DNA from: Myxococcales bacterium
GTDB taxonomy: Bacteria; Myxococcota_A; Polyangia; Polyangiales; Polyangiaceae
Reading direction: 5' to 3'
DNA length: 64,000 bases
NCBI GenBank assembly: GCA_016720545.1
Contig: JADKKK010000002.1
Span: 620,001 to 684,000, forward strand
The first letter of the stretch is position 1. Every line of letters begins with the position of its first letter. Below are positions 32,948-44,396 of the stretch, one piece after another. The notes under the pieces were generated by a model, which had not been told where the DNA came from, searched no databases, and saw nothing but the letters and a program-made list of their open reading frames with translations. The position numbers and the translations under genes were made by a program.

Positions 32948-34879
32948 GTGTCGACAAAGTCCACCACCTGGCCGCCGACCCGCCCGAGGGCTCCCCTCAC
33001 AGGGGCCGCGGTCGTGGCGGCCCTCCTCGCCGTCGCGGCGCTCGTCGTCGCGGTGGTCTGGGGCGGCGGCTTGCCCGGCCTCGACGACCGGGTCGCGCGG
33101 TTCGCGCTCCCAGAGGACGCGCCCCCAGATACCCCGTGGGTGGTAAGCCGCTGGCTCCGCGCCACCGCGCTCTCGGCGGACGTCCGCGTCGCCCCCGCGG
33201 ACCCCCTGGGCCGGGCGCTCGAGCTCCGCGCGCCGCGTCGTGAGATCCCCGCGCTGACCGAGCTGCTCGTGAACCCGCCAGGCCTCGTGGTGCGCGCGAG
33301 GCCCGCGCGATGCGCCGACCCCGGGTGCCCGCCCGAGGACGAGCTCGCCATCGGCGCACCCACGCCTCCGGCCCGGCCCGGCGAGGTCATCGCGCTCGCC
33401 CCGACCCGCCGAGGGTGGGGTCGGCCCGTCGCGGCCGACCGCGCCGGCGAGGCGAGGCTCGCCGCCGCCGAGCTCACGGTCCGGCGCGGCGACGGCCCGA
33501 CGCTGACGGTCACCGCCGCGCCCGGGTCGCGCGCGGCCGCGCTCCTCGCGAACGGGCGGGAAATTGTCCTGTCCGACGGCATACATGCACTCTACACAGG
33601 ACCGTCGTCACCGACGCTCACGCTCTCCTTCGGCACCGACGTCGCGGCGTACGAGCGGGCGCGCCGCGAGCGCGTGCTCCTCACCCTGCCTCCCCTGCCC
33701 CCGTTCGGCCCGCCCACGGTCTCCACGCCCCCGCCCGACGTCACGCTCGCGACCCTCGCGCTCACGCTGCCGCCGCTCCTCTCGCTCCTCTACGTGGCGT
33801 TCGTCCGGCGCTTCGATCGGGCCCACCCCGAGCCCTTGTCGCTCGTCTCGATCACGTTCGCGCTCGGCGGGGCGTCCACCCTGCTCGCGCTCGGCCTCGA
33901 GGTCACATCCCGTCGGCTGACCCCGTGGCTCGACCCGCGCAACCTCACGTTCGGCGGGCGGCTCGAGGCCCTGCCGCTGGCCACCCTCGGCTTCACGATC
34001 ACGGTCGGGCTCGCCGAGGAAGGCGCGAAGCTCCTCGCGACGCTCTACGCGTCGCGCCGCCGCGAGTTCGACGAGCCGGTCGACGGCGTGGTCTACGGTG
34101 CCGTCGCGGCGCTCGGCTTCGCCGCGGCGGAGAACGTGGTCTATTTCGCGTTCGGGCGCGTTTCGCCCGCCTTGGTCGCGGGGCGCGCGGTCACCGCCGT
34201 GCCCGTCCACCTCTTCCTCTCCGGGCTCTGGGGCTACGCGCTCGGCGCGCGCCTCGTGCGCCCACGCCAACGCGTCGCTCCCGCGCTCGCCCTCTCGGCC
34301 CTCGGCCACGGCGCGTACGACGCGGCGCTCGTGACCGACGGCGGAGGGGTAGTCGCCGTCGGCGTGGTCCTCGCCCTCGCCGTCTCGTTCGTCGTCGTGC
34401 TGCGGGCCGCGCTCCGGCACGGCCCGGTGTCGACCGCGAGCGCGTCGGCGGCGCGGGGCCCTCGCGCCCGCTTCCGGCTCGGGCGGCCCTGGGCGTTCAC
34501 GAGCCTCGCCGCGCTGCTCCCCGCGCTCGCGCTCGCGCTCATGAAGGCCGCGGCCTCTTGGGAGGCAGCCGGCGCTTCGCAGCGCTCGGCGTTCCTCGCC
34601 CCGGTGGGCCTCCTCGTCGTCGCCGTGGCGGCCACGCTGTGGGGCATCACCGCGACGCTGCCCCTCGACGCCGTCGTGGACGACCACGGCCTGACGTTCG
34701 CGGGCGCCGCGCGGGCGTACTCGGCGATCCACGCCGTGGCCGTGCATGGGGCCTACGTCGACGTGGCTTCGCCGGCGGGCGACGTCGAGCTAGGCCCCGG
34801 CTCGCCGCGCACCCTGGCCGCCCTCGAGGCGGCCATCCGCGCGCGGACAACGGGCTTGACCCGAGACAGCGGAGAGTGA
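32948..34879 (+). CDS. PrsW-family intramembrane metalloprotease, 643 aa
   Basis: Multi-span membrane protein with a large soluble N-terminal domain (after one helix near residue 17-40). PrsW motifs appear in order: EEGAKLL, ENVVYF (EXXXN pattern), PVHLFLSGLWG and GHGAYDAAL, supplying the Glu and His ligands. In Bacillus PrsW cleaves an anti-sigma factor; here the substrate is unknown. The start is the GTG at 32948, preceded by GGGG. The 5' end faces a divergent kinase gene only 39 bases away, so regulation by shared promoter is likely. Confidence 0.82.
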   Translation: MSTKSTTWPPTRPRAPLTGAAVVAALLAVAALVVAVVWGGGLPGLDDRVARFALPEDAPPDTPWVVSRWLRATALSADVRVAPADPLGRALELRAPRREIPALTELLVNPPGLVVRARPARCADPGCPPEDELAIGAPTPPARPGEVIALAPTRRGWGRPVAADRAGEARLAAAELTVRRGDGPTLTVTAAPGSRAAALLANGREIVLSDGIHALYTGPSSPTLTLSFGTDVAAYERARRERVLLTLPPLPPFGPPTVSTPPPDVTLATLALTLPPLLSLLYVAFVRRFDRAHPEPLSLVSITFALGGASTLLALGLEVTSRRLTPWLDPRNLTFGGRLEALPLATLGFTITVGLAEEGAKLLATLYASRRREFDEPVDGVVYGAVAALGFAAAENVVYFAFGRVSPALVAGRAVTAVPVHLFLSGLWGYALGARLVRPRQRVAPALALSALGHGAYDAALVTDGGGVVAVGVVLALAVSFVVVLRAALRHGPVSTASASAARGPRARFRLGRPWAFTSLAALLPALALALMKAAASWEAAGASQRSAFLAPVGLLVVAVAATLWGITATLPLDAVVDDHGLTFAGAARAYSAIHAVAVHGAYVDVASPAGDVELGPGSPRTLAALEAAIRARTTGLTRDSGE

Positions 34880-35011
34880 AACGCTCGGCGAGCGCTCGGC
34901 GGCGGCCCCGGGAGGGACCACGCGAGCTGGGCGCGAGCGTCGAAATGTTTCCGGGCGAGACCCGCCCGTGAAAGTCTTCGCTTCTCCCGCGACCGCCAAG
35001 AGGATGACGAC

Positions 35012-36316
35012 GTGAAGAAGACCTCGGCCGAGATTCGACAGAAGCACAAGGACTACCTCTTCCCGAGCGTCGCCAACTACTACGACGAGTCCGTCGTCCT
35101 CGACGAGGGCAAGGGGCTGCGGGTCAAAGACCTCGACGGCATCGAATACCTCGATTTCTTCGGCGGGATCCTCACCGTTAGCCTCGGTCAGGCGCACCCG
35201 AAGGTGAACGCCGCGCTCCACGCTCAGATCGACCGACTCGGGCACGTCTCGACGCTCTACCCAACGGTCGGCATCGTCGAGCTCGCGGAGAAGCTCGTGA
35301 AGCTCGCGCCCGGAAAGCTCGCGAAGGCGTTCTTCACGGCGAGCGGCACCGAGGCCGACGAGACCGCCGTCGCCCTCGCCCAGATGGCCACCGGCAACCA
35401 GGAGCTCATCGCGCTCCGCCACGGCTACTCGGGGCGCTCGCTGCTCGCGCAGTCGCTCACGGCCAACAGCAAGTACCGGCAGCTGCCGAGCCAAATCGCG
35501 GCCATCAAGCACGCGCACGCGCCCTACTGCTACCGGTGCCCGTTCGGGCTCACGTACCCGTCCTGCGAGGTGAGGTGCGCGCAGGACATCGAGGAGCTGA
35601 TTCAGACCACCACGACGGGCAGCATCGCCGGGTTCCTCGCGGAGCCCATCCAGGGCGTGGGCGGCTTCGTCGACGCGCCGCAGGGCTATTTCAAGGTCGC
35701 CGTGGACATCGTGCACAAGTACGGCGGCGTGTTCATCTGCGACGAGGTGCAGACCGGCTTCGGCCGAACCGGCGACCACATGTGGGGCATCCAGCACCAC
35801 GAGGGCGTCGAGCCCGACATCATGACGATGGCCAAGGGCATCGCGAACGGCCTCCCCCTCGGGGCGACGCTGGCGACGGTCCCGGTGGCCGACTCGTGGA
35901 AGGTGGGGAACATCTCCACGTACGGCGGCAACCCGCTGTCGTGCGCCGCCTCGAGCGCGGTCATCGACACCATCCAAGAGGAGGACCTGGTGGGCAACGC
36001 CGCCCGTATGGGGAAGGTGCTCCGCGAGGGCTTGGAGGCGTTGAAGGCAAAATACCCCAAGCAAATCGGCGATGTGCGAGGCAAAGGTCTCATGCAGGCC
36101 CTCGAGTTCGTCGTCGACGAGCCGGCCCGCGACCGCACGCCGAACGCGGCCTTCGTGAGCCGCCTCTTTGAAGAGACGAAGAAGCGACGCCTGCTCATCG
36201 GGCGAGGCGGCCTCTATGGCAACATCACGCGCATCGCGCCCGCCCTGAACGTGGGCCGCGCCGACATCGAAGAGGCCCTCCGCGTCCTCGACGAGTCGCT
36301 CGCCGCCATCGCCTGA
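35012..36316 (+). CDS. class III pyridoxal-phosphate aminotransferase (AGXT2/omega-type), 434 aa
   Basis: Cytosolic PLP enzyme. The catalytic lysine is in TMAKGIANGLPLGA, and the PLP-binding regions ASGTEADETA and FICDEVQTGFGRTG are intact. Family members act on beta-alanine, beta-aminoisobutyrate or alanine-glyoxylate. The preT and preA genes that follow make a role in the end of pyrimidine breakdown plausible: beta-alanine to malonate semialdehyde. GTG start at 35012 with AGGA seven bases upstream. Its reading frame is clean, unlike the two genes after it. Confidence 0.88.
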   Translation: MKKTSAEIRQKHKDYLFPSVANYYDESVVLDEGKGLRVKDLDGIEYLDFFGGILTVSLGQAHPKVNAALHAQIDRLGHVSTLYPTVGIVELAEKLVKLAPGKLAKAFFTASGTEADETAVALAQMATGNQELIALRHGYSGRSLLAQSLTANSKYRQLPSQIAAIKHAHAPYCYRCPFGLTYPSCEVRCAQDIEELIQTTTTGSIAGFLAEPIQGVGGFVDAPQGYFKVAVDIVHKYGGVFICDEVQTGFGRTGDHMWGIQHHEGVEPDIMTMAKGIANGLPLGATLATVPVADSWKVGNISTYGGNPLSCAASSAVIDTIQEEDLVGNAARMGKVLREGLEALKAKYPKQIGDVRGKGLMQALEFVVDEPARDRTPNAAFVSRLFEETKKRRLLIGRGGLYGNITRIAPALNVGRADIEEALRVLDESLAAIA

Positions 36317-36418
36317 CGCCACGCCTGACTTCCCCCGCGGAAGCCCCCGCGTCTGCCCCGCCCGCCCCCGCGCCTGCCCCCGCCACGCCCCGAACTCGAA
36401 AGGACCGAGCAAGAGGAC

Positions 36419-37697
36419 ATGACTTCCCTTCTGAAAAGCGACCGCCTGGAGACCGCGCTCCCCGACAAGAAGCCCGTCTACTCCGCGGCGGAGGCGAAGG
36501 CGGAGGCCGACCGCTGCCTCTACTGCGTGGACGCGCCCTGCATCAAGGCGTGCCCCACCGAGATCGACATCCCCACCTTCATCAAGAAGATCGCGTCGGG
36601 CAACGTCCGCGGCGCCGCGAGCACCATCTTCGACCAGAACCTGCTCGGCCACTCGTGCGCGCGGGTCTGTCCGGTGGAGGTGCTGTGCGTCGGCGACTGC
36701 GTGTACAACGGCTGGGGCCGCGAGCCCATCGCGATTGGGAGGCTCCAGCGCTTCGCGACCCAGACGGCGACCGCCGCGGCAGGCGCAAGGTGGCGTGCGT
36801 GGGCGCCGGCCCCGCGTCCCTCGCCTTCGCGGGCACGCTCGCCCTCGAGGGCGTCTCGGCCACCGTGTTCGAGAAGCGCGCGGTCGCCGGCGGCCTCAAC
36901 ACCACGGGCATCGCGCCCTACAAGCTCCACGCGGAGGACGCCCTCCACGAGGTCGAGTGGGTGGCCTCGTTCGGCGTCGACATCCAGACCGGCAAGGAGG
37001 TCGGCGGCGAGCTCTCGGCCGAGGCGCTGCTTCGCGACTACGACGCGGTGTTCCTCGGCGTAGGGCTCGGCGAGGACACCCGCCTCGGCCTGCCGGGCGA
37101 GGACGGCCCGGGCGTCGTGGGCGCTACCGCGTGGATAGAGCAGATGAAACTGCAGCTCACCGTCGCTGACGCCGCGTCCCTCGGGCGCGTCCTCGTGGTG
37201 GGCGGCGGCAACACGGCCATCGACGTCGCGCGCGAGTGCGCGCAGCTCGGGGCGCAGGACGTGGCGATGGTCTACCGCCGCGGCCAGAAGGAGATGAGCG
37301 GCTACGCGCACGAGCTCGACTGCGCGCGGATCGAGGGCGTGCGCTTCGTCGAGCACGCCGCGCCCCACAGCTTCGTGCGCGACCCGAGCGGCAAGCTCGT
37401 GGCGTGCGTGCTCGCGCCGCCGAGGGCGGCAAGCCGGTCCCGGCAGCGAACGACGCTCCCTGCGACCTGGTCGCGCTCGCCATCGGCAGTCCAAGCTGCG
37501 CACGCTGGCCTCGCAGTTCCCGGGCGTCGAGCTCGACGCGAAGGGCTGCGTCATGGTCGACCCGCGACCAGGCAGACCGGCAACGCGAAGGTCTTCGCCG
37601 GCGGCGACTGCATCAACGGCGGCAAGGAAGTCGTCAACGCCGTCGCCGACGGCCGCGACGCCGCGCGCGCCCTGCTCGCACGCTCAAGGAGGCCTGA
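36419..37697 (+). pseudogene. preT: preT-like dihydropyrimidine dehydrogenase subunit, interrupted by frameshifts
   Basis: NAD(P)H-binding subunit of dihydropyrimidine dehydrogenase (GltD-like), reducing uracil and thymine. The N-terminus has two Fe-S cysteine clusters (CLYCVDAPCIKACPTEIDIP, CARVCPVEVLCVGDC), then FAD (VACVGAGPASLAF) and NAD (VLVVGGGNTAIDVAREC) sites and VFAGGDCINGG. The coding sense is preserved but changes frame at about 36770-36790, 37420, 37486, 37565 and 37680; each fits a single-base loss, mostly in C/G runs. Conserved residues are unmutated. It ends in TGA at 37695-37697, and the next gene's AAGGAGG lies there. It may be damaged or a local sequence error. Confidence 0.8.
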
Positions 37698-37700
37698 GCC

Positions 37701-39054
37701 ATGGCCGATCTCAGCATCGATTTCGCAGGCATCAAGTCTCCCGAACCCCTTCTGGCTCGCCTCTGCGCCGCCCGCAAACACGGGCGAGCAGGTCATGCGC
37801 GCCTTCGACGCCGGCTGGGGCGGCGCCGTGTGGAAGACCCTCGGGGACCCGATCGTGAACGTGTCGAGCCGCTTCGCCGCGGTCGACTACGGCACGTACA
37901 AGATGATGGGGCTCAACAACATCGAGCTCATCACCGACCGCCCGCTCGAGGTGAACCTCAAGGAGATCAGCGAGGTCAAGAAGCGCTACCCGAAGCACGC
38001 CGTCATCGCGTCGCTCATGACCGAGACCAAAGAAGACTGGCGCGTCCTCATCAGAAAGCGCCGAGGACGCGGGCGCCGACGGCCTCGAGCTCAACTTCGG
38101 CTGCCCGCACGGCATGTGCGAGCGCGGCATGGGCTCGTCGGTCGGCCAGGAGCCCAAGCTCCTGCAGGAAATCACCAGCTGGACGAAAGAGTTCGCCCGC
38201 ACCCCCGTGCTGGTGAAGCTCACGCCGAACACCGGCGACATCCTCGAGCCCGGGGCTCGCGGCCGTGGCGCGGCGGCGCCGACGGCATCTCGCTCATCAA
38301 CACCATCAAGAGCATCATCGGCGTCGACCTCGACCGCATGGTCCCCAACCCCCGCGTCGGCAAGGGCTCGACCAACGGCGGCTACTGCGGCCCGGCGGTC
38401 AAGCCCATCGCCCTGCACATGGTGGCGGCGCTCGCGCGCGAGCAGGGCATCGGCGTGCCGATCTCGGGCATCGGCGGCATCTCGAACTGGCGCGACGCGG
38501 CCGAGTTCATCGCGCTCGGCGCCACCAGCGTGCAGGTCTGCACCGCGGTGATGCACTACGGCTACCGCATCGTCGAGGACATGATCGAGGGCCTCGAACT
38601 ACCTCGACGAGCACGGCATGAAGAGCGTGAACGAGCTGCGCGGGCGCGCCGTGCCGGGCTACCGCGAGTGGGGCGACCTCGACCTCAACTACAAGGTCAT
38701 CGCGCGCATCGCGCCGGACAAGTGCATCGGCTGCCAGCTCTGCATGACGGCCTGCCACGACGGGGCTCACCAGTGCATCTTTCCCGGCGCCGACGCCGAG
38801 CGCGCGCGTCCCCCGCACGCCCACGCCCACGGCAAGCCATTCGGCCCCAGAGCTACGTGAAGGGCGCCCTCGCCGGTGACCGCGTCCCGTGGATCGACGA
38901 GCCTGAATGTGTAGGATGCAACCTCTGCCAGCTCGTGTGTCCGGTGCCCGACTGCATCGAGATGGTCGAGGTCCCGAACAACGGCAAGGAAGAGACCTGG
39001 AACGACCGCGTCGCCCAGGGCCGCACGAAGCAGCCCGGCGGCATCCACGACTGA
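37701..39054 (+). pseudogene. preA: preA-like dihydropyrimidine dehydrogenase subunit, interrupted by frameshifts
   Basis: FMN-dependent catalytic subunit of dihydropyrimidine dehydrogenase. Start ATG at 37701 follows AAGGAGG by eight bases. Recognisable segments lie in order: MADLSIDFAGIK, NPFWLASAPPANTGEQVMR, LNFGCPHGMCERGMG, GADGISLINTIKSIIGVD, SGIGGISNWRDAAEFIALGA, CIGCQLCMTACHDGAHQCI and CVGCNLCQLVCPVPDCIEMV. The frame changes at about 37740 (+1), 38059 (+1), 38255 (+1), 38270 (-2), 38596 (+1) and 38848 (-1). The catalytic Cys in CPHG and all eight Fe-S cysteines are unmutated. As with preT, the question is decay versus consensus error. Confidence 0.8.
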
Positions 39055-39160
39055 GCCGCGACCCCGTTCGCGGCCAAAAGCTGGCCCACGCCCACCGACC
39101 GCCATGAGCCCGCGCGCGCGAGCTCTGGCGGTCGCTTCGCGTGTGTGGCATTTCACGGGG

Positions 39161-40081
39161 ATGCGCCGCCCGCACCCCGCGCACCTCGTGGCGCCCTTCG
39201 CGCTTGCCTTCGCGCTCGTCGCCTGCTCGAGCCCCTCCACGGCGCCGACGCCCGTCGAAGCTCCGGCCGTGGCCGCTTCCGCGCCCGACGCCGGGCCCGA
39301 CACCGAGGCGCCGGCGCCGCCTCCCAGCCCCGGCTGCGGGATCGTCCCCCCTCGAACGGGCCTCCTCGCGAAGCAGACCCTCTCGGTGTCGGGCAAGGCG
39401 CGAGAGCTCTACGTGAGCCTGCCCGCCACCTATCAGCCTGCCCGCGGGTACCCGGTCGTGCTGGTCTTCCACGGGGCGAGCGACACCCGTCCGGAGGCGC
39501 AGCGCGAGTGGTTCGGCGTCGAGAAGGCCGCGCCGCCGGCGATCTTCGTCTATCCCCAGGCGCTGCCTCGAACCCGGGCCGACGGCACGGGGGGCTCGGT
39601 GACGCGCTGGGATCTCGACGGCGACGAGGACCTCGGCTTCGTCGACGCCATCCTCGCGGAGCTCTCCGCCACCTACTGTGTGGAGCCCAACCTCGCCTTC
39701 GCCACCGGTTTCAGCTCGGGCGGCAACTTCGCTCAGCAGCTCGGCTGCAAGCGGCGGAGCGCCCTTCGAGCCATCGGCGCCGTGTCGGGTCCGGGGCCCT
39801 TCTCCACGAAATGCGACGGTCCGCTCGCCGTGTGGATGACCCACGACGTCGACGACAACGCCCTCCCGGTGGCCGGCGCGCGGTCCTCCCGCGATTTCTG
39901 GATCAAGAAGAACGGGTGCGGCGCCGAGCTCGTTCAAGAGCCTCAGGCCGAGTGCAAGCGGGCTGTGGGGTGTCCGGCCGATGCGCCGGTCATCTACTGC
40001 GAGTCGAAAGGTGTCGGCCACGCGGTCGCCGGGTACGCGCCCAAGGCCGTGGCCGACTTCTTCGCGACGATGATGCCGTAG
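39161..40081 (+). CDS. secreted lipoprotein esterase, PHB depolymerase/feruloyl esterase-like, 306 aa
   Basis: Extracellular or envelope alpha/beta hydrolase. The signal peptide ends in the lipobox LVAC at residue 22. The nucleophile motif GFSSGG (S185) is typical of the PHB-depolymerase-like/LpqC carbohydrate esterase family; a C-terminal His lies in GVGHAV. Cysteines suggest disulfides. Start: ATG at 39161 gives a proper 21-residue signal peptide; a longer in-frame start at 39104 is less likely. Substrate is probably an ester of a polymer or plant-type phenolic. Confidence 0.82.
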   Translation: MRRPHPAHLVAPFALAFALVACSSPSTAPTPVEAPAVAASAPDAGPDTEAPAPPPSPGCGIVPPRTGLLAKQTLSVSGKARELYVSLPATYQPARGYPVVLVFHGASDTRPEAQREWFGVEKAAPPAIFVYPQALPRTRADGTGGSVTRWDLDGDEDLGFVDAILAELSATYCVEPNLAFATGFSSGGNFAQQLGCKRRSALRAIGAVSGPGPFSTKCDGPLAVWMTHDVDDNALPVAGARSSRDFWIKKNGCGAELVQEPQAECKRAVGCPADAPVIYCESKGVGHAVAGYAPKAVADFFATMMP

Positions 40082-40094
40082 CCTCGAGGCGAGC

Positions 40095-41027
40095 TCAGTG
40101 CCAGAGGTCGAGCGCCAGCGGGGCGTCGAGGGCGGGCGCCTCGTCCTCGCTCGCCAGGTTCGCCAGGTACGGCCGCGACTCCGCCAGCCCGAGCGGCTTG
40201 TAGGTCTGCTCCGGCCCTGGGAACGCGCCCGACTGCACGTCGGCGACATAGGTCTCGAAAGCGCTGACCGCGGCATCACCCAACTGCGCGAATTGTTTTG
40301 CAAACTTCGGACGATGACCGCGCACCAGGCCGAGCAAATCGGTGCAGACGAGCACCTGCCCGTCGCACCCTCGCCCCGCGCCGATGCCGATCGTCGGCAC
40401 GCTGACGGCGGCCGTCACGAGCTCGGCAAGATCGGGCGGGATGGCCTCGAGCACGAGCGCGAACACGCCCGCCTCCTCGAGCGCGCGGGCGTCGCGGAGC
40501 AGCTTGTCGGCGGCACCCTCGGCTCGGCCCTGCACCTTGAAGCCGCCGAGCGCGTGGACGCTCTGAGGCGTAAGGCCGATGTGGCCCACGACCGGGATGC
40601 CCGCGCGCACGATGCGGCGCACGTGCTCGGCCACCTCTTCGCCCCCCTCGAGCTTCACGCTCTCGCACATACCGTCTTTCATGAGCTTGCCCGCGCTCTC
40701 GACGGCCTGCGACGGCGACACTTGGTAGCTCATGAAGGGCAAGTCGCCCACGAGGTGCGCGCGGCGCAGCCCACGCGAGACCGCGCGGCAGTGGTAGGCC
40801 ATCTCGTCGAGGCTCACGGGGAGCGTGTTCGAGAGCCCTTGGACGACCATGCCCAGGGAGTCGCCGACCAGCACCATGTCGACCCCGGCCTCATCGACGA
40901 GCGTCGCCATCGTGAAGTCGTAGGCGGTCACCATCGAGATTTTTGGGCCGTCGCCCTTGCGCGCGCGGAGCGCGGGGACGGTCACCTTCACGACGCGGCT
41001 CGAGGAGCCAGCGGAATTTGCGTACAT
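40095..41027 (-). CDS. panB: 3-methyl-2-oxobutanoate hydroxymethyltransferase PanB, 310 aa
   Basis: Catalyses ketopantoate formation from 2-oxoisovalerate and methylene-tetrahydrofolate in pantothenate synthesis. Family signatures: MVTAYDFTMATLVDEAGVD, VGDSLGMVVQG, VVGHIGLTPQSVHALGGF, and LEAIP with the catalytic Glu. GGAGGTG lies five bases before ATG at 41027, decisive for the start over an upstream in-frame codon at 41063. Length is typical. The substrate 2-oxoisovalerate is also a branched-chain oxoacid that the E1/E2 complex in this window might oxidise. An AT-rich codon island lies at 40274-40312. Confidence 0.93.
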   Translation of the reverse strand: MYANSAGSSSRVVKVTVPALRARKGDGPKISMVTAYDFTMATLVDEAGVDMVLVGDSLGMVVQGLSNTLPVSLDEMAYHCRAVSRGLRRAHLVGDLPFMSYQVSPSQAVESAGKLMKDGMCESVKLEGGEEVAEHVRRIVRAGIPVVGHIGLTPQSVHALGGFKVQGRAEGAADKLLRDARALEEAGVFALVLEAIPPDLAELVTAAVSVPTIGIGAGRGCDGQVLVCTDLLGLVRGHRPKFAKQFAQLGDAAVSAFETYVADVQSGAFPGPEQTYKPLGLAESRPYLANLASEDEAPALDAPLALDLWH

Positions 41028-41191
41028 GGAACACCTCCGGGTCGCGGCTCGAAGCGAGTCCACGCCTTAGCTGAGCCTAGCGCCGTCGGGCGCGGTCGAA
41101 CAGGCCAAACGATCGAATCGAGGGTCGCGCGGCAGGCGCTCCCCGTCGACGCCGGTTGAAGTCCCACAAGCGAGGCACTAGCTTCACGCGC

Positions 41192-41650
41192 GTGCGCCCC
41201 CCTCGCATCGCCACGTCGTCGTCGACGATCCCGCGCGTCGTGTTCGCCGCGCTCGTCGCGGTCGCCGCCGCCGCCTGCGACCGCGCCCCCTCCTCCAGCG
41301 GGCTCCCAGAGTGGACCCCCGCGGACCACGATCCGTCGGGCGCCACGCCCAAGCCCGGGCAGAAGGCCGCGGCGCCGCGCGCCGCGCAGGACGAGGCGTC
41401 GCACCTGGCGGACCTGACCTGGGGCGCGCAGTGCGCGCAGTGCCACGGGCCCGAGGGCCGCGGCGACGGCCCTTCCGGGCCGATGGTCAAGGCGCCTGAC
41501 CTCACGCGGGCGGATTGGCAGGCGCGGGTGAAGGACGAGGATGTGGCCGCGACGATCCGCAACGGCCGCGGGCAGATGCCCAAGTTCGACCTGAGCGACG
41601 CGGTGATCGGTGGTCTCGTCAAGCGCATCCGGAAGAGCCGTGTCCCCTGA
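41192..41650 (+). CDS. lipoprotein cytochrome c, 152 aa
   Basis: Membrane-anchored c-type cytochrome. A signal peptide ends in a lipobox AAAC at residue 29. The haem site is CAQCH (81-85) with axial Met in GRGQMPKF (M129). Electron carrier in the periplasm. GTG at 41192 is chosen; a longer TTG frame to 41156 exists. The gene overlaps the next by eleven bases, so they form an operon. Confidence 0.85.
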   Translation: MRPPRIATSSSTIPRVVFAALVAVAAAACDRAPSSSGLPEWTPADHDPSGATPKPGQKAAAPRAAQDEASHLADLTWGAQCAQCHGPEGRGDGPSGPMVKAPDLTRADWQARVKDEDVAATIRNGRGQMPKFDLSDAVIGGLVKRIRKSRVP

Positions 41651-42098
41651 CGACGGGGCGGCGCCCGCAGCCCCCACCGAGGAGCGGGCCGGCGAGCTCG
41701 CCCCTGACGCGCCCGCCCCTGACGCGCCCGCGAGCCCGCCGGTCGGCCGCATCGGGCGCCGCCCTCTCCTCTTCGCCGCGGCGGGCGTGGCGCTGCTCGC
41801 GGCCTACGCGGGGCCGAAGGTGCCGCGCGATCAGCGGCTCCGCGTGCTGCTCGGCCCGAAGGCGCGCGGCGCTCGCTCCGTCCGTATCGCCTGGTCGAGC
41901 CACGGCGACCCGCTCCGGGAGGCCGCCCTCACGTTCCCCGAGGGCGCACCGGACACCGTACTCCAGGAGGTCCGCCTGCCGGACGGTGACTACGACGTCG
42001 AGGTCGAGGTCGACACGCAGGAAGGTCGCTCTGCCGCGCGAAAGCGGGTAACTCTGGGAGGGGCAACCGCGACCCTCGATCTGCGCGACGAGCGCTAG
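41640..42098 (+). CDS. single-span membrane protein with small beta domain, 152 aa
   Basis: Pro/Ala-rich N-terminus, a membrane span (RRPLLFAAAGVALLAAYAG) and a short beta-rich outer domain (RSVRIAWSSHGDPLREAAL, LPDGDYDVEVEVD). GTG start at 41640 with GGAAGAG just upstream, overlapping the cytochrome stop. Possible assembly partner of the cytochrome (inference). Family unknown. Confidence 0.65.
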   Translation: MSPDDGAAPAAPTEERAGELAPDAPAPDAPASPPVGRIGRRPLLFAAAGVALLAAYAGPKVPRDQRLRVLLGPKARGARSVRIAWSSHGDPLREAALTFPEGAPDTVLQEVRLPDGDYDVEVEVDTQEGRSAARKRVTLGGATATLDLRDER

Positions 42099-42142
42099 CG
42101 CCGGCGTTGGCGCGGGTGGGTGGTCGGGGTTGCCCCGCGCCC

Positions 42143-43600
<1,458 letters not shown>

Positions 43601-43756
43601 CGCGCCTCTCTCGCGTCGCGCAAAGGCAAACAGGAACAGTGTCGCACCCTTGGCTCGACGTTCGCGCCGCGGCAGGGCGCCGGCGGCGGGCCTGGGAGCT
43701 CACTTGCAGGTTCATCCGCCGTTTTTCGGGGGCGTGGATGAGCGACGGCGCACGCT

Positions 43757-44392
43757 ATGCTTCGGCGGATGGCTCCCTCGCGCAAGGCTTCGCCGCTGAT
43801 GGCCCGACTGCTCGCGGTGGCGGTGAGCGTCCTCGCCGCGCCCGGCCTCTTCCAGGGATGCAGCGGCTGCACGTGTGAGCACTGCTTCACCCAAGGCGTC
43901 GAGCGCGACGTCACGCGCGACGCCGCGCGAGACTACGTCTACTCGGCCCCTCTCGCCGAGACCGAGGCCGCGATGCGCGAGGTGCTCGCGCAGAGCGGCT
44001 ACGAAGCGCCCAAAGTGAACGGCCCCGCGGCGCGGACCTCGACGTTCGCTACGAACCGGACGGGCATGCCCGATCACGAGCTGCTCCTCCAGCTGAGCCC
44101 GGTCGGCGCCAACCGCTACAAGCTCGAGGCAAGCAAGCGACTCACCTGGCCGCTAGGCGACGGCGGCTCCCAAGTGACCAGGGAGCGCGATCTCGACGTC
44201 GAATACGACATCGCGCGCCGGGTCGACCCCGCGTGGGCGGCGAAGGTCAACGAACGCGTGGACCGCAAGCGCGAGCGCGCCCGGACGGTGGGCCGAGGCT
44301 GTGATCGTGGCTGCGAGCTCGGCTGTACGGCGTGCGAAACCTGCGCGCGAGCCATCGAGTCTACGGCGCCGCGCCCGCCCGACGCGCCGTAG
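43757..44392 (+). CDS. Cys-rich lipoprotein of unknown function, 211 aa
   Basis: Signal peptide ends in FQGC, a lipobox. The mature domain has no recognised fold, with a Cys-rich start (CSGCTCEHC) and a Cys-rich end (CDRGCELGCTACETC) suggesting disulfides or metal. ATGs at 43757, 43769 and 43799 are possible; 43799 gives the most typical 20-residue signal peptide. Function unknown. Confidence 0.6.
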   Translation: MLRRMAPSRKASPLMARLLAVAVSVLAAPGLFQGCSGCTCEHCFTQGVERDVTRDAARDYVYSAPLAETEAAMREVLAQSGYEAPKVNGPAARTSTFATNRTGMPDHELLLQLSPVGANRYKLEASKRLTWPLGDGGSQVTRERDLDVEYDIARRVDPAWAAKVNERVDRKRERARTVGRGCDRGCELGCTACETCARAIESTAPRPPDAP

Positions 44393-44396
44393 CCGC

